The notes under the pieces were generated by a model, which worked only from the letters and a program-made list of their open reading frames with translations, had not been told where the DNA came from and did not search any database. Positions 63,593 to 64,000 of a stretch of 64,000 nt of DNA are shown here, one piece after another (the stretch's first letter is position 1; the number at the start of each line of letters is the position of its first letter). Made by a program: the position numbers and the translations under genes. The stretch is from Schlegelella aquatica (GTDB lineage: Bacteria; Pseudomonadota; Gammaproteobacteria; Burkholderiales; Burkholderiaceae_C). The stretch spans positions 1,488,001 to 1,552,000 of the forward strand of contig NZ_CP110257.1 of assembly GCF_026013905.1 (NCBI RefSeq), written 5' to 3'.

Positions 63593-63859
63593 GATTTCCC
63601 TCCATCTTGTTGGTTGCCGTGGTCGGCCCTGCCGGACACCCCAGCGGCGTCGGCACGGCGGGATCCGGCTCGCGGCTGCCGCTCACCCAGCAGCAGTCCT
63701 GTGCGCCGCTGCCTGCACGGCGGAATGCCGGCAAGTGTAAGCCGGGGTGGCGCCCGGGCGCATGTTGTTTGCTGAGGACAGCCCCGGCCAGGGCTTTCCC
63801 GAAGCTCTACACTTCGCGCTTTCCTTTCAGCCCCCGCTCACGCGCCGGAGACCGCTTTC

Positions 63860-64000
63860 ATGATGCGCTTTCGCTTTCCCATCGTGATCATCGACGAGGA
63901 CTTCCGTTCCGAGAACGCCTCCGGCCTGGGCATACGCGCGCTGGCCGAGGCGATCCAGAAAGAAGGCTTCGAAGTGCTGGGGGTGACCAGCTACGGGGAT
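63860..64000 (+). CDS. Orn/Lys/Arg decarboxylase, N-terminal part (cut by window end)
   Basis: The first 47 residues are visible (MMRFRFPIVIIDEDFRSENA, then SGLGIRALAEAIQKEGFEV). This is the response-regulator-like wing domain that starts the inducible-type, PLP-dependent ornithine/lysine/arginine decarboxylases (full length about 750). The enzyme makes polyamines or cadaverine and consumes protons under acid stress. The substrate cannot be told from this part. Two consecutive ATG codons (63860, 63863) are possible starts. Confidence 0.85.
   Translation, partial: MMRFRFPIVIIDEDFRSENASGLGIRALAEAIQKEGFEVLGVTSYGD

Overview
This window reads as a chromosomal segment of a high-GC betaproteobacterium in Burkholderiales, most like the Rubrivivax/Leptothrix/Caldimonas group. 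That placement is inference from gene content and codon bias, not from a marker phylogeny. Supporting signs are the surE-pcm-nlpD-rpoS cluster, lptF/lptG facing pepA-holC, HU followed by tRNA-Val and ppiD, an H-NS protein of the short beta-proteobacterial type, and strong G/C third-position bias. About 60 protein genes, 6 tRNA genes and several terminators can be supported. There is no rRNA operon, intact prophage, CRISPR array or intact insertion sequence.

Layout. 1-2.8 kb: HU, tRNA-Val, the chaperone/PPIase PpiD and tRNA-His. 2.8-3.6 kb: a decayed stretch just after tRNA-His with broken, apparently phage-derived reading frames. 3.7-6.6 kb: small secreted and hypothetical proteins, an orphan NarL-type response regulator and a quinone oxidoreductase. 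6.7-12.8 kb: stress and stationary-phase cluster surE-pcm-nlpD-rpoS, then a PolB-like exonuclease and RlmD. 12.8-16.2 kb (minus strand): MtfA, LpxH, a tandem pair of cyclophilins and a TPR lipoprotein-like protein. 16.4-22.4 kb: housekeeping series cysS, an AlkA-like glycosylase, accA, tilS, lysC and tRNA-Ser(GCT). 22.4-23.8 kb: a small island with a VOC-fold gene and two transposase fragments on opposite strands. 23.8-28.4 kb: periplasmic copper chaperone, DUF2946 protein, persulfide-dioxygenase-like hydrolase, H-NS, a Fur-box-preceded ferric-iron binding protein, a tandem repeat and the Fe-S protection protein YggX. 28.5-34 kb: ArgA diverging from the giant helicase HrpA. 34-42.4 kb: tRNA-Pro, PagL, a SET-domain protein, the complete two-gene NHEJ system LigD/Ku, a SemiSWEET-like protein, AsmA and tRNA-Arg. 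42.5-51 kb: a K+/H+ antiporter, a glutathione transferase, and lipid/acyl-CoA genes (acyl-CoA dehydrogenase, phosphotransferase, enoyl-CoA hydratase) with a Crp/Fnr regulator. 51-60.4 kb: a FimV-like protein, an aminotransferase, a CysB-like regulator, CbiX, LptG/LptF, PepA and HolC. 60.6-64 kb: an orphan LivK-type binding protein, tRNA-Ser(GGA), QmcA/NfeD, and the start of an inducible-type Orn/Lys/Arg decarboxylase cut by the window end.

The window is mostly core genome. No clearly undescribed multi-gene system was found. The least explained features are the tRNA-His-adjacent relic, a ~46-49 bp dispersed GC-palindromic repeat present in two inverted copies, three unrelated short tandem repeats, near-leaderless starts (surE, rlmD), several tight inverted repeats in front of regulators or divergent genes, and the SET-domain gene beside PagL and the LigD/Ku pair.
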